40,294 nt of DNA from Pseudomonas putida (lineage in GTDB: Bacteria; Pseudomonadota; Gammaproteobacteria; Pseudomonadales; Pseudomonadaceae), in contig NZ_MKZO01000042.1 in assembly GCF_001941965.1 (NCBI RefSeq), positions 1 through 40,294 of the forward strand. Reading direction: 5' to 3'. The notes beneath the pieces are model-generated. The model saw only the letters and a program-made list of their open reading frames with translations. It ran no database searches and had not been told where the DNA came from. The position numbers and the translations under genes were made by a program. This document shows, in pieces, positions 15,848 through 24,924 of the stretch (position 1 is the first letter of the stretch; every line of letters begins with the position of its first letter).

Positions 15848-17476
15848 ATGCCCGTACCCGATCTGTTTCGCGACGGCCTCGCCCGTGGCTGGAAAGCCCG
15901 TGACGCCTCGACCCTGGACCAGGACCTGAACCTGGAAACCGATATCGCCATCATTGGCAGCGGTGCCGGCGGTGCCACCAGCGCGGAAATCCTCAGCGCC
16001 GCCGGCTACCGCGTGCTGCTGATCGAGGAAGGCCCGCTGAAGACCAGCAGCGACTTCCGCATGCTGGAGAACGAGGCCTACGCCAGCCTCTACCAGGAAG
16101 GCATCGGCCGCCTGAGCAAGGACGGCGCGATCACCATCCTCCAGGGCCGCGCCGTGGGCGGCACCACCCTGATCAACTGGACCTCGAGCTTCCGCACCCC
16201 GGAGCCGACCCTGCGCCACTGGGCCCGTGAACACGGGGTCGAAGGCCATGGCGTGGATGATCTCGCGCCCTGGTTCGAACGCACGGAACAGCGCCTCGGC
16301 ATCACGCCCTGGCAGATGCCGCCCAACGCCAACAACGACGTGCTGCGCCGGGGCTGCTCGGCGCTGGGGCTGGACTGGAAGGTGATCCCGCGCAATGTCC
16401 GCGGCTGCTGGAACCTCGGCTACTGCGGCATGGGTTGCCCGGTGAATGCCAAGCAGTCGATGCTGGTGACCAGCATCCCGGCGACGCTGGAGCACGGTGG
16501 GGAACTGCTCTACCTGACCCGGGCCGAACGCCTGGAACATGACGGAGAACGAATCACCGCGCTGGAATGCGTGGCGATGGACAGGCACTGCGTGGCGCCC
16601 ACCGGTCGCCGTATCCGCGTCCGCGCCCGGCACTACGTGCTAGCCGGCGGCGGCATCAACAGCCCGGCGCTGCTCCTGCGTTCCAAGGCACCGGACCCGC
16701 ACCGGCATCTGGGCAAACGTACCTTCCTGCATCTGGTCAACTTCAGCGCGGCGCACTTCGCCGAGCCGGTAAACCCGTTCTACGGTGCGCCGCAGTCGAT
16801 CTACAGCGACCATTTCCAGTGGCGCAACGGCGTCGCCGGGCCCATGGGCTACAAGCTGGAAGTCCCGCCGCTGCACCCGGCCCTGGCTTCCACCCTGCTC
16901 GGCGGCTTCGGTGAGGACAACGCCCTGCGCATGGCCGACCTGCCTCACACCCATGTGATGCTGGCCCTGCTGCGCGACGGCTTTCACCCGCAGAGCGTGG
17001 GCGGCAGCGTGGAATTGCGCGGCGATGGCTCGCCGGTGCTGGATTACCCGGTATCGCCCTATGCTTGGGACGGGGTGCGCCGGGCCTTCCACAGCATGGC
17101 GCAGATCCAGTTCGCCGCAGGTGCTCAAACCGTGCTGCCGCTGCATACCGCCAGTCGGCCCGCAGGCAACCTCGCCGAAGCCAAGGCAATGATCGACGGC
17201 TTGAACCTGGAACTCTTCCTCACCCGCCTCGGCAGCGCCCACGTCATGGGCGGCTGCGCCATGGGCAAAGCCCCGGAGCAGAGCGTCTGCGACAGCCTGG
17301 GCCGGCACCACCAGCTGGAAAACCTGTCGATCCACGACGGTTCGCTGTTCCCCACCAGCATCGGCGCCAACCCGCAATTGTCGGTCTATGCCATCACCGC
17401 GCGGCTCAGCCAGTTGCTGGGCGAACGCCTTGGAAACGCCTCGGGCGGCCTTGTCCATAGTGCCTTTGGCCGGTGA
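15848..17476 (+). CDS. laoA: GMC-family long-chain alcohol dehydrogenase
   Basis: A 542-residue FAD-dependent GMC oxidoreductase. The dinucleotide motif is IIGSGAGGATSAEIL (GSGAGG at 37-42). The C-terminal domain carries SAHVMGGCAMG, with a likely catalytic histidine near 465, and GANPQLSVYAITAR. The reading frame is open upstream to 15419, but that stretch overlaps laoC out of frame; the ATG at 15848 fits the FAD motif spacing. There is no signal peptide of its own, so export could be by piggy-back on the Tat signal of LaoC. In P. aeruginosa the homologue (LaoA) oxidises long-chain alcohols such as dodecanol. Confidence 0.87.
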   Translation: MPVPDLFRDGLARGWKARDASTLDQDLNLETDIAIIGSGAGGATSAEILSAAGYRVLLIEEGPLKTSSDFRMLENEAYASLYQEGIGRLSKDGAITILQGRAVGGTTLINWTSSFRTPEPTLRHWAREHGVEGHGVDDLAPWFERTEQRLGITPWQMPPNANNDVLRRGCSALGLDWKVIPRNVRGCWNLGYCGMGCPVNAKQSMLVTSIPATLEHGGELLYLTRAERLEHDGERITALECVAMDRHCVAPTGRRIRVRARHYVLAGGGINSPALLLRSKAPDPHRHLGKRTFLHLVNFSAAHFAEPVNPFYGAPQSIYSDHFQWRNGVAGPMGYKLEVPPLHPALASTLLGGFGEDNALRMADLPHTHVMLALLRDGFHPQSVGGSVELRGDGSPVLDYPVSPYAWDGVRRAFHSMAQIQFAAGAQTVLPLHTASRPAGNLAEAKAMIDGLNLELFLTRLGSAHVMGGCAMGKAPEQSVCDSLGRHHQLENLSIHDGSLFPTSIGANPQLSVYAITARLSQLLGERLGNASGGLVHSAFGR

Positions 17477-17483
17477 TGGCGAC

Positions 17484-17513
17484 TTGGCCCGGGCGTATCG
17501 GCTGCGCTACCAT
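17484..17513 (+). promoter_or_regulatory. Candidate sigma70 promoter of coaD
   Basis: TTGGCC (17484-17489) and TACCAT (17508-17513) are 18 bases apart, 35 bases before the coaD start. It follows immediately after the laoA stop codon. Moderate match. Confidence 0.4.
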
Positions 17514-17548
17514 CCGAGTCCCTAACGCACTCCTGCCAGGACGACGCG

Positions 17549-18028
17549 ATGAACCGAGTGTTGTACCCGGGTACTTTCGACCCTATTACCAAGGGCCATG
17601 GCGATCTGGTCGAACGCGCCTCGCGTCTGTTCGATCATGTGATCATCGCGGTCGCCGCCAGCCCCAAGAAGAATCCGCTGTTCCCCCTGGAACAACGGGT
17701 CGAACTGGCGCGTGAAGTGACCAAGCACCTGCCCAACGTCGAAGTCCTCGGCTTCTCCTCGTTGCTGGCGCACTTCGCCAAGGAGCAGCAGGCCAATGTC
17801 TTCCTGCGCGGCCTGCGCGCGGTGTCGGACTTCGAGTACGAGTTCCAGCTGGCGAACATGAACCGGCAACTGGCGCCCGACGTCGAGAGCCTGTTCCTCA
17901 CCCCGTCGGAACGTTATTCGTTCATCTCCTCGACCCTGGTCCGCGAGATCGCGGCACTGGGCGGCGATATCACCAAGTTCGTCCACCCGGCGGTGGCCGA
18001 CGCGCTGACCGAGCGTTTCAAGAAGTAA
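17549..18028 (+). CDS. coaD: Phosphopantetheine adenylyltransferase
   Basis: CoaD adds AMP to 4'-phosphopantetheine, the penultimate and regulated step in coenzyme A synthesis. The 159-residue protein has the nucleotidyltransferase motif GTFDPITKGH (residues 8-17) and the second signature ISSTLVREIA near the C-terminus. Family length is normal. A hairpin follows the stop codon, then the ferredoxin gene. Confidence 0.97.
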   Translation: MNRVLYPGTFDPITKGHGDLVERASRLFDHVIIAVAASPKKNPLFPLEQRVELAREVTKHLPNVEVLGFSSLLAHFAKEQQANVFLRGLRAVSDFEYEFQLANMNRQLAPDVESLFLTPSERYSFISSTLVREIAALGGDITKFVHPAVADALTERFKK

Positions 18029-18065
18029 TCTCATCTGGCCAGGAAAACCGGCGCCCGCGTGCAAC

Positions 18066-18101
18066 ATGGGCGCTAATACGGCACAATTGCGCCCATTGGT
18101 T
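18066..18101 (+). terminator. Hairpin with T-run after coaD
   Basis: ATGGGCGC (18066-18073) pairs with GCGCCCAT (18089-18096), followed by TGGTTTT. The T-run is short, so termination may be partial. The loop contains TAATAC and CACAAT, which could form part of a promoter for the ferredoxin gene. Confidence 0.5.
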
Positions 18102-18139
18102 TTCAATTGCCCGGGCCTGAAACCCTGGCCGGAGTCCCC

Positions 18140-18391
18140 ATGTCCCTGATCATCACCGACGATTGCATCAACTGCGACGTCTGCGAACCCGAGTGCCCGA
18201 ACGCCGCCATCTCCCAAGGCGAAGAGATCTACGTGATCGACCCGAACCTGTGCACCCAGTGCGTCGGCCACTACGACGAACCGCAGTGCCAGCAGGTCTG
18301 CCCGGTCGACTGCATCCCCCTGGATGAAGCCCATCCGGAAACCGAAGACGAGCTGATGGCCAAGTACCGCCGTATCACCGGCAAGGCCTGA
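18140..18391 (+). CDS. 2x[4Fe-4S] ferredoxin, YfhL/Alvin type
   Basis: An 83-residue low-potential electron carrier. Cysteines C9, C12, C15 and C19 form one cluster motif (CINCDVCEPEC). C38, C41, C50, C54 and C58 provide the other; the insertion between C41 and C50 and the C-terminal helical extension mark the Allochromatium-type (YfhL) family. GGAG lies 5 bases before the ATG at 18140; the frame is open further upstream without ferredoxin-like residues. Its stop codon shares a base with the ggt start (TGATG). Redox partner unknown. Confidence 0.92.
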   Translation: MSLIITDDCINCDVCEPECPNAAISQGEEIYVIDPNLCTQCVGHYDEPQCQQVCPVDCIPLDEAHPETEDELMAKYRRITGKA

Positions 18392-20076
18392 TGACCGGCG
18401 TCGCCGCGCTTCGCTCCCTGTTCCTTGGCGCCGGCCTGGCGCTGTGCAGCGTCGCGGCCCTGGCCGACGGCCCGGGGCGTGCGGCGCTGGCGACACCTCA
18501 TCCTGCGGCGACCGCTGCGGCGCGGGAGATCCTCGAGCAAGGCGGTAATGCTTTCGACGCGGCGATTGCCGTGAGCGCTGCGCTGGCCGTGGTCGAGCCT
18601 TATGGTTCGGGGCTTGGCGGCGGTGGCTTCTTCCTGCTGCGCCAGTCCGGCAATCCGACCGCCTATCGCTTTATCGACGCCCGTGAGCGCGCGCCCGCTC
18701 GGGCGACCGCCGACATGTACCTGAAAGACGGCAAGGAACAGCCCGGCCTGTCGATCAACGGTCCGCTGGCTGCCGCCATTCCCGGCCTGCCGGCAGCGCT
18801 GGACGAGCTGGCGGCGCGCTACGGCAAGCTGCCGCTGAAGAACACCCTCGCCCCGGCGATTCGCCTGGCTAACCAGGGCTTTGCCGTTGACCGTATCTAT
18901 CGCGACCGGGCGCAAATGCGCCAGGGCGCCATGCGCGACGATGCGGAAACCGCCCGACTGTTTCTCGACAACGGGAAAGTGCCTGAGTCGGGAACGCTGA
19001 TTCGTCAGCCGGAGCTGGCGGCGACCCTGCAACAGTTGGCCGAGCATGGTCGCGATGGTTTCTATCGCGGGCCGGTGGCGGCGAAGCTGGTGCAGCAAGT
19101 GAACGCCTCGGGCGGGATCTGGAGCCACAACGACCTGGCCGATTACCACGTCGTCGAACGCGAACCGCTGCGCTACCGCCTGGCCGACCAGCGCGAGCTG
19201 ATCAGCGCCCCGCCACCGTCTGCTGGCGGTGTCGCCATCGCCCAGAGCCTGGCGATGCTGCAGCGCCTGCCGTGGCAGAGCGCGGACAAGGTCCAGCGCG
19301 CCCACTATGTGCTGGAAGTGCTGCGCCGGGCCTACCGTGATCGCGGGCTGCTGGGCGATCCCGACCATGTGCATAACCCGATTCCGCAACTGCTCTCGCG
19401 CCAGCACCTGACGGCCCTGGCTGACGGTATCGATGTGCATGACGCCACGCCCAGCTCGAAGCTCCCACCGTCGCCACCCTGGCGCGAGGGCGACCACACC
19501 ACCCATTTCGCGGTGATCGATGCCGAGGGCAATGCGGTGGCGGCGACCTTGTCGGTCAACCTGCCATTTGGCGCGGCCTTTACCCCGGTCGGGACCGGGG
19601 TGGTGCTGAACAACGAGATGGACGATTTTGCCGCCGATCCCCAGGGCAGCAACAGCTATGGGCTGGCGGGCAGCCAGGCCAATGCGGTGGCCGCGGGCAA
19701 GCGGCCGTTGTCGAGCATGAGTCCGAGCTTTATCGAGAGTCCGGCGGAGTTCGCCGCCTTTGGTACGCCGGGGGGCAGCCGGATTCCGAGCATGGTGCTG
19801 CTGTCGATGCTGGAGTATCTGGATGGGCGGCCGGTGAGTAGCTGGCCGGCGGTGCCGCGGTATCACCACCAGTATCTGCCGGATGTCGTGGAGCATGAGC
19901 CGGGGGCGTTCAGTGCGGCCGAGATGGAAGCGCTGCGGGCCCGGGGGTATAGCCTGAAAGATGTGGGGCGCAGTTACGGGAACCAGCAGGTGCTGTTCTG
20001 GGACAAGCAGGGTGGGCGGCTGGAGTCGACCAGTGATCCCCGAGGTGTTGGTAGTTCAGAGGTGCTGAAGCCCTGA
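18391..20076 (+). CDS. ggt: Periplasmic gamma-glutamyltransferase
   Basis: Ggt cleaves glutathione and other gamma-glutamyl compounds and can transfer the glutamyl group. The 561-residue precursor has a signal peptide (to about A25) and self-cleaves before the nucleophilic threonine, T370 in DHTTHFAVID, to give large and small subunits. The N-terminal ATPHPAATAAAREILEQGGNA stretch and the small-subunit GSRIP segment are typical. Translation is coupled to the ferredoxin gene by a one-base overlap. It is convergent with mutM across a REPIN. Confidence 0.93.
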   Translation: MTGVAALRSLFLGAGLALCSVAALADGPGRAALATPHPAATAAAREILEQGGNAFDAAIAVSAALAVVEPYGSGLGGGGFFLLRQSGNPTAYRFIDARERAPARATADMYLKDGKEQPGLSINGPLAAAIPGLPAALDELAARYGKLPLKNTLAPAIRLANQGFAVDRIYRDRAQMRQGAMRDDAETARLFLDNGKVPESGTLIRQPELAATLQQLAEHGRDGFYRGPVAAKLVQQVNASGGIWSHNDLADYHVVEREPLRYRLADQRELISAPPPSAGGVAIAQSLAMLQRLPWQSADKVQRAHYVLEVLRRAYRDRGLLGDPDHVHNPIPQLLSRQHLTALADGIDVHDATPSSKLPPSPPWREGDHTTHFAVIDAEGNAVAATLSVNLPFGAAFTPVGTGVVLNNEMDDFAADPQGSNSYGLAGSQANAVAAGKRPLSSMSPSFIESPAEFAAFGTPGGSRIPSMVLLSMLEYLDGRPVSSWPAVPRYHHQYLPDVVEHEPGAFSAAEMEALRARGYSLKDVGRSYGNQQVLFWDKQGGRLESTSDPRGVGSSEVLKP

Positions 20077-20095
20077 TTTTTGGGGTGTTCTTACT

Positions 20096-20178
20096 GGCCC
20101 TATCGCTGGCAAGCCAGCTCCCACAGGGATCGCGTGCACCGCTGGACCTGTGGGAGCTGGCTTGCCAGCGATGAGGCC
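20096..20178. repeat. REPIN (inverted pair of REPs) between ggt and mutM
   Basis: A left REP (ATCGCTGGCAAGCCAGCTCC then CACAGG) and an inverted right REP flank the spacer GATCGCGTGCACCGCTGGA. It lies between two convergent genes and may protect both 3' ends. Confidence 0.88.
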
Positions 20179-20198
20179 ATCAAATCCAGCACAAAACC

Positions 20199-21011
20199 CT
20201 ATTTCTGGCACCGCGGACAAAACACACTGGCCCGCTGCCCCAGCTTCACTTCCCGCAACGTCGAAGCACACACCTTGCACGGCTCCCCCGCCCGTCCATA
20301 GACGAACAGCTCCTGCTGGAAATACCCCGGCTGCCCGTCCCCGCCGATAAAGTCGCGCAAGGTGGTCCCGCCACGCTCGATCGCCGCCGCGAGGATCCGC
20401 TTGATCTCGAGGGTCAGCCGCAGATACCGCGCCTTGGAAATGCTCCCCGCCTCCCGGCGCGGATCGATCCCCGCCGCGAACAGCGCTTCGGTCGCATAGA
20501 TATTGCCCACGCCCACCACCACCGCGTTATCCATGATGAACGGCTTGACCGCCATCGCCCGCCCGCGGGACATCTGGAACAGCCGCTCACCTTCGAACAG
20601 GTCGGTCAACGGCTCCGGCCCGAGTTTCACCAGCAACTCATGCTCCAGCGGCGCATGGCTCCAGAGCATCGCGCCGAAGCGTCGCGGATCGGTGTAGCGC
20701 AGCGCCAGGCCGGACTCCAGCTCGATATCCACATGCTCGTGCTTGGCCGCCGGCAACCCGACTTCCACCAGGCGCAGGTTGCCGGACATGCCCAGGTGGC
20801 TGATCAGCGTCCCCACCTCGGCATTCAGCAATAGGTACTTGGCCCGCCGCTCCACGGAGACGAAGCGCTGCCCGGACAGGCGCACATCGAGATCCTCCGG
20901 GATCGGCCAGCGCAGGCGCCGGTCGCGGACGATCACGCGGCTGACGCGCTGGCCTTCGAGATAGGGCGCGATACCGCGGCGGGTGGTTTCGACTTCAGGT
21001 AATTCCGGCAT
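20199..21011 (-). CDS. mutM: Formamidopyrimidine-DNA glycosylase
   Basis: MutM excises 8-oxoguanine and formamidopyrimidines and nicks the strand. The 270-residue protein begins MPELPEVETTRRGI, giving the catalytic Pro and Glu; the helix-two-turn-helix follows the VVGVGNIYATEALF segment, and the C-terminal zinc finger uses two CxxC pairs (CKVC and CPRC). It follows the HDOD gene by 3 bases, so the two are likely co-transcribed. Intact. Confidence 0.97.
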   Translation of the reverse strand: MPELPEVETTRRGIAPYLEGQRVSRVIVRDRRLRWPIPEDLDVRLSGQRFVSVERRAKYLLLNAEVGTLISHLGMSGNLRLVEVGLPAAKHEHVDIELESGLALRYTDPRRFGAMLWSHAPLEHELLVKLGPEPLTDLFEGERLFQMSRGRAMAVKPFIMDNAVVVGVGNIYATEALFAAGIDPRREAGSISKARYLRLTLEIKRILAAAIERGGTTLRDFIGGDGQPGYFQQELFVYGRAGEPCKVCASTLREVKLGQRASVFCPRCQK

Positions 21012-21014
21012 GGA

Positions 21015-21881
21015 TCAGTGGCTACCCAATTCCTGGATGGTTTGCTTGAGGTTGTCGAAGTCGTATTCCGACAGGCCGATATAGTCCAGCACCAGGTGCC
21101 CGACGCTGTTCCATTCGTGGTCGACGTTCTGGTTGCCCAGCACCCGGTACGAGGCGCAGATGTGCTCGGCCATCTTCAGGATCGCCAGCAGGTTCTTCAG
21201 CGGCACGCTGCGTGGCGACTCATCGCTGAACACCGCCAGGGCGTTGTGGTGGTTGGCGATGGCGTTGCTCACATGCTCGGGCAGGCGCCATGACCTGGCG
21301 GTGTAGTAGCCGACCACCGCATGGTTGGTGTTGAACACCTGGTTCTCGGTGTCGACCACCCGCTGGCGGTCGCCGGCACTGGCGTAGGCGTCTTCCAGCA
21401 CGCTCATGTAGTCGGGGAAGCGCTTGAGCATCAGCGGTACGCCGCAATCGTGGAACAGCCCCAGGGCGTAGGCCTCGTCCACCGCCTGGGAGCCGATGCG
21501 CTTGGCCAGGGTCAGGCAGGTCATGGCCACGTCCTGGGCGGTGTCCCAGAAGCGGTTGAGGGTGACGATGGTTTCGTCGCTCATCTCGCCCTTGATCGAC
21601 TGCGCGTTGATCAGGTTGATGATCGAACGGCTGCCCAGCAGGTTCACCGCGCGCTGGATCGAGGCGATCTTGTTGCTCAGGCCGTAATGCGGCGAATTGA
21701 CGATCTTCAGCAACGCACCGGACAGCCCCGGGTCCTGGGAGATCAGCTTGGCGATCACCTCCAGGTCTGGATCGGGCATGTACTGCTCCATCTGCAGATC
21801 CACCATGATCTGCGGCTGGGGCGGCACGCTGATGCCTTGCAGGGCGTGCTGGATCTGTTCGGCGGTGAGTTCCTGGATCAT
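21015..21881 (-). CDS. HDOD-domain protein
   Basis: A 288-residue soluble protein with an HDOD domain over roughly residues 15-210 (SQDPGLSGALLKIVNS, then GLFHDCGVPLML and AIANHHNA). HDOD is related to HD phosphohydrolases but usually lacks a full metal site and acts in signalling; a precise role is unknown. The frame extends to 22055, but the ATG at 21881 gives the usual N-terminus (MIQELTAEQIQHALQGI). It is upstream of mutM with a 3-base gap, and divergent from rlmI. Confidence 0.87.
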   Translation of the reverse strand: MIQELTAEQIQHALQGISVPPQPQIMVDLQMEQYMPDPDLEVIAKLISQDPGLSGALLKIVNSPHYGLSNKIASIQRAVNLLGSRSIINLINAQSIKGEMSDETIVTLNRFWDTAQDVAMTCLTLAKRIGSQAVDEAYALGLFHDCGVPLMLKRFPDYMSVLEDAYASAGDRQRVVDTENQVFNTNHAVVGYYTARSWRLPEHVSNAIANHHNALAVFSDESPRSVPLKNLLAILKMAEHICASYRVLGNQNVDHEWNSVGHLVLDYIGLSEYDFDNLKQTIQELGSH

Positions 21882-21991
21882 AAGTTCGCACTCGGGGCTG
21901 AGGGGCGATTCTAACCTGATCACTCGGCCAAGTGACGGCCACTCGCCATGCAATTTGTCGCGGCGACGGGCGCCAGGCCGGGCCGGCGCGG

Positions 21992-21997
21992 TATACT
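21992..21997 (+). promoter_or_regulatory. Candidate -10 element for rlmI
   Basis: TATACT lies 26 bases before the rlmI start, within the divergent gap. No convincing -35 was found at standard spacing. Confidence 0.35.
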
Positions 21998-22023
21998 CCC
22001 GCTCTTTTTTCCGGAGCGACGTC

Positions 22024-23220
22024 ATGTCCCTGCCCAGCCTTCGTCTCAAAGCCAATGCCGACCGCCGTTTGCGCGCCGGCCACCTGTGGGTCTACAGCAA
22101 CGAGATCGACGTCGCCGCCACCCCGCTGCACGGCTTCAAGGCCGGCGACCAGGCGCTGCTGGAAACCGCGGGGGGCAAACCCCTGGGCATCGTCGGCCTG
22201 AGCCCGAACAACCTGATCTGCGCCCGCCTGCTGTCCCGCGACATCAAGCTGTCGCTGGACAAATCCCTGCTGGTGCACCGCCTCAACGTTGCCCTGTCGC
22301 TGCGCGAGCGTCTGTTCGACAAGCCGTTCTACCGCCTGGTCTACGGTGATTCCGACCTGCTGCCGGGCCTGGTGGTCGACCGTTTCGGCGACATCCTCGT
22401 GGTCCAGCTGGCCTCGCCGACCATGGAGCGTCAGCGCGACGACGTCCTGGCTGCGCTGATCCAGGTGCTCAAGCCGAGCGGCATCCTGTTCAAGAACGAC
22501 TCCTCGGCCCGTGATGCCGAAGGCCTGGAGCGTTATGTCGAGACCGTCTACGGCGAAGTGCCGGAGTGGGTTGCGCTGGAAGAGAACGGCGTCAGGTTCG
22601 AAGCCCCGGTCATGGAAGGCCAGAAGACTGGCTGGTTCTACGACCACCGCATGAACCGCGCGCGCCTGGCGCCGTACGTCAAGGGCAAGCGTGTGCTCGA
22701 CCTGTTCAGCTACATCGGTGGCTGGGGCGTGCAGGCCGGTGCCTTCGGCGCCAGCGAAGTGTTCTGCGTCGATGCCTCGGGCTTCGCCCTGGATGGTGTC
22801 GAGCGCAACGCCGCGCTGAACGGTTTCGCGGAAAAGGTCACCTGCGTGGAAGGCGACGTCTTCGCCGCCCTGCGTGAACTGAAGGCTGCGGAAGAGCGCT
22901 TCGACGTGATCATCGCCGACCCGCCCGCGTTCATCAAACGCAAGAAGGACCTGAAAAACGGCGAGGCCGCCTACCGCCGCCTCAACGAGGCGGCCATGCG
23001 CATGCTCAGCAAGGACGGCATCCTGGTCAGCGCATCGTGCTCGATGCACCTGCCGGAGGATGATCTGCAGAACATCCTGCTGACCAGTGCCCGTCACCTG
23101 GACCGGAATATCCAGTTCCTCGAGCGTGGCGGTCAGGGGCCGGACCATCCGGTGCATCCGGCGATTCCGGAGACTCGCTATATCAAGAGCATTACTTGCC
23201 GGTTGTTGCCTAACAGCTGA
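22024..23220 (+). CDS. rlmI: 23S rRNA (cytosine-C5)-methyltransferase, RlmI type
   Basis: RlmI makes m5C1962 of 23S rRNA. The 398-residue protein has an N-terminal PUA RNA-binding domain (about 1-80), a central EEHD-like linker, and a class I methyltransferase domain with VLDLFSYIGGWGVQA as SAM motif, ADPPAFIKRKKD as motif IV, and the catalytic cysteine in SASCSMHL. CCGGAG lies 6 bases before the ATG at 22024. The frame is open upstream across the divergent gap, but no methyltransferase sequence is there. A strong terminator follows. Confidence 0.93.
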   Translation: MSLPSLRLKANADRRLRAGHLWVYSNEIDVAATPLHGFKAGDQALLETAGGKPLGIVGLSPNNLICARLLSRDIKLSLDKSLLVHRLNVALSLRERLFDKPFYRLVYGDSDLLPGLVVDRFGDILVVQLASPTMERQRDDVLAALIQVLKPSGILFKNDSSARDAEGLERYVETVYGEVPEWVALEENGVRFEAPVMEGQKTGWFYDHRMNRARLAPYVKGKRVLDLFSYIGGWGVQAGAFGASEVFCVDASGFALDGVERNAALNGFAEKVTCVEGDVFAALRELKAAEERFDVIIADPPAFIKRKKDLKNGEAAYRRLNEAAMRMLSKDGILVSASCSMHLPEDDLQNILLTSARHLDRNIQFLERGGQGPDHPVHPAIPETRYIKSITCRLLPNS

Positions 23221-23234
23221 TAAGCGCTTGAATG

Positions 23235-23264
23235 AAAAATCCCGGCCTGGTGCCGGGATTTTTT
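23235..23264 (+). terminator. Intrinsic terminator after rlmI
   Basis: AAAAATCCCGGC pairs perfectly with GCCGGGATTTTT around the loop CTGGT, followed by more T residues. It lies 14 bases after the rlmI stop codon. Confidence 0.92.
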
Positions 23265-23400
23265 GTTTGGGGCTGGGCCTTGATGCCGGTAATCGACTGA
23301 CAAGCGTGCCGGAAATGCCCTCTCCGATATCCAGCGATTCGTGGGAAGACTGCCGACTAGCGTGGAAAGGTTGCCCCAATGACCTGTTTCCGGAGTCTCC

Positions 23401-24567
23401 ATGCATCATGCTGTCATCGCATTCCTTCTTCTGCTGACGCTCCTTGGCGCCTTTCCTCTGGATGTCATCCTTCCTTCTTTTCCTGCGATCAGCGCCCATA
23501 TGGCCGTGGATACCGCCCAGGTCGCCTTGTCGGTCAGTCTGTTCGCCCTCATGGTCACGATAGCGCAACTGATCGTCGGGCCACTTTCAGACCAGGTGGG
23601 GCGCCGTCGCCTGTTGTTGGCGGGATTGGCGCTGTCCATCGCTGGCGCGATCGGCTGCACGCTGACCGCGGATTACCCGAGTTTCCTGGCGTTCCGCATG
23701 CTGCAAGCACTGGGATGTGGCTGCTTCGTGCTGTCGCAAGCGCTGATTCAGGACCTGTTCAGTGCCCGGCAGAGGAATGGCTTGAGGATTCTGCTCACCA
23801 CAGCCAGCGGGCTGTTCATCTCGATATCGCCGCTGCTGGGGAGCTGGTTGCAAAGCGGCTTCGGTTGGCAGGCCAGTTTTGTCGCCTTCGCGATGCTGGC
23901 GGGGCTGGTCTGGGTGATGTGCCTGTCGATGCTGCCCAAGGACCACCGACCGATGGGCATTCGAACAGGTCTGATCGAGGCCTACGGTCCGTTGCTCCGC
24001 GACCGTTCGTTTCTCCGCCTGGGCGCTCTCGCCTCCGTGGCCTTTTCCTGCCATTTCGCATTCATCGTGATTTCGCCACTGATGTTCATGGAGCGGCTTG
24101 GGTTGTCGCCGGAGCGTTTCGGGGAGTTCTTTCTGCTTTTCGGTCTGGCTTACCTGGCCGCCGGGCTGTTGGCGCAAAGGCTGGACAAGTACCTGAGGCC
24201 GTTGCAGCAGATTGGGCTGGGGCTTGTGTTGATAGCGCTGGCGGGGGCGATGCTGGTTTTCCAATGGCAGGAACTGACGCCCTTGCGGTTTCTCATTCCA
24301 GTCATTGTAGGGACGACAGGTACGACGCTGGTTCGTCCGGCGGCGACCAGCTCTGCGCTGGCGTTGCATCCGGACCGGGCTGGGACGGCAGCGGCGCTGC
24401 TCAGTACGCTGGTGTTTGCGGCGGGGGCGCTTGCCAGTGCCGCAATTACCTTGTTCAGCGAGCAATTACCCGGAAGTCTGGGCGCTGGCTTCCTGATTCT
24501 CGCCGCTGCCGGAGCACTGCTTTTAGCGCCCCAGTTTCTCCATCGCCGCATCGGCAAGGAAGGATGA
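23401..24567 (+). CDS. MFS efflux transporter of the Bcr/CflA type
   Basis: A 388-residue inner-membrane exporter with about 12 hydrophobic segments. The N-terminus has the DHA1-type pattern (LDVILPSFPAI, then loop 2-3 motif GPLSDQVGRRRLLL). Similar proteins export drugs such as bicyclomycin or sulfonamides, or amino acids including cysteine; the substrate here is not deducible. CGGAG lies 7 bases before the ATG. Its last 45 bases overlap the end of the oppositely oriented hicB-like gene, with no terminator between them. Confidence 0.85.
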   Translation: MHHAVIAFLLLLTLLGAFPLDVILPSFPAISAHMAVDTAQVALSVSLFALMVTIAQLIVGPLSDQVGRRRLLLAGLALSIAGAIGCTLTADYPSFLAFRMLQALGCGCFVLSQALIQDLFSARQRNGLRILLTTASGLFISISPLLGSWLQSGFGWQASFVAFAMLAGLVWVMCLSMLPKDHRPMGIRTGLIEAYGPLLRDRSFLRLGALASVAFSCHFAFIVISPLMFMERLGLSPERFGEFFLLFGLAYLAAGLLAQRLDKYLRPLQQIGLGLVLIALAGAMLVFQWQELTPLRFLIPVIVGTTGTTLVRPAATSSALALHPDRAGTAAALLSTLVFAAGALASAAITLFSEQLPGSLGAGFLILAAAGALLLAPQFLHRRIGKEG

Positions 24568-24924
24568 ACGGCTCTTCACATTGTGATCGCGGACATAACG
24601 GTCAATCCGTTGGATCACAAAACCCGGCAAGGTGACATTGACCTTCTCGGTCTTACCCAGATAAGGAGTGATATCGATTTCCAGCATTCCCCAACCCATT
24701 CCGGCGAAGTCAGGATTGCTCCGGTGAACGGCAGTTCTGGTGGGCATGGGGATGGGCTCACCGTTGCCAGCGATCTCTTCGAGCATGATGTGAGCGACTT
24801 CGATTGCGGCAGCGTAGGCTTCCTCGAAGTTGTCGCCAGCGGTGACTGCTCCGGGGATGTCGGGGATCTGGATTCCGGTGGCGGTGTTGTCGTAGCCCCA
24901 TTCGATGCAGATTGGGTAGTGCAT
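24523..24924 (-). CDS. HicB-family antitoxin-like protein (no hicA partner seen)
   Basis: A 133-residue protein with the degenerate RNase H-like HicB domain at the N-terminus (IPDIPGAVTAGDNFEEAYAA) and a ribbon-helix-helix DNA-binding tail (KVNVTLPGFVIQRIDRYV, residues 93-110). HicB normally neutralises the mRNA-cleaving toxin HicA and represses the operon. AGGAG precedes the ATG. No HicA-like reading frame lies upstream, where only a short gap and a REPIN are found, nor downstream, where the 3' end overlaps the MFS gene by 45 bases. Confidence 0.85.
   Translation of the reverse strand: MHYPICIEWGYDNTATGIQIPDIPGAVTAGDNFEEAYAAAIEVAHIMLEEIAGNGEPIPMPTRTAVHRSNPDFAGMGWGMLEIDITPYLGKTEKVNVTLPGFVIQRIDRYVRDHNVKSRSSFLADAAMEKLGR

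Noticed and set aside
21220..23568. A 782-residue minus-strand frame across rlmI and the HDOD gene
   Set aside because: Overlaps two well-supported genes out of frame and shows no family features.
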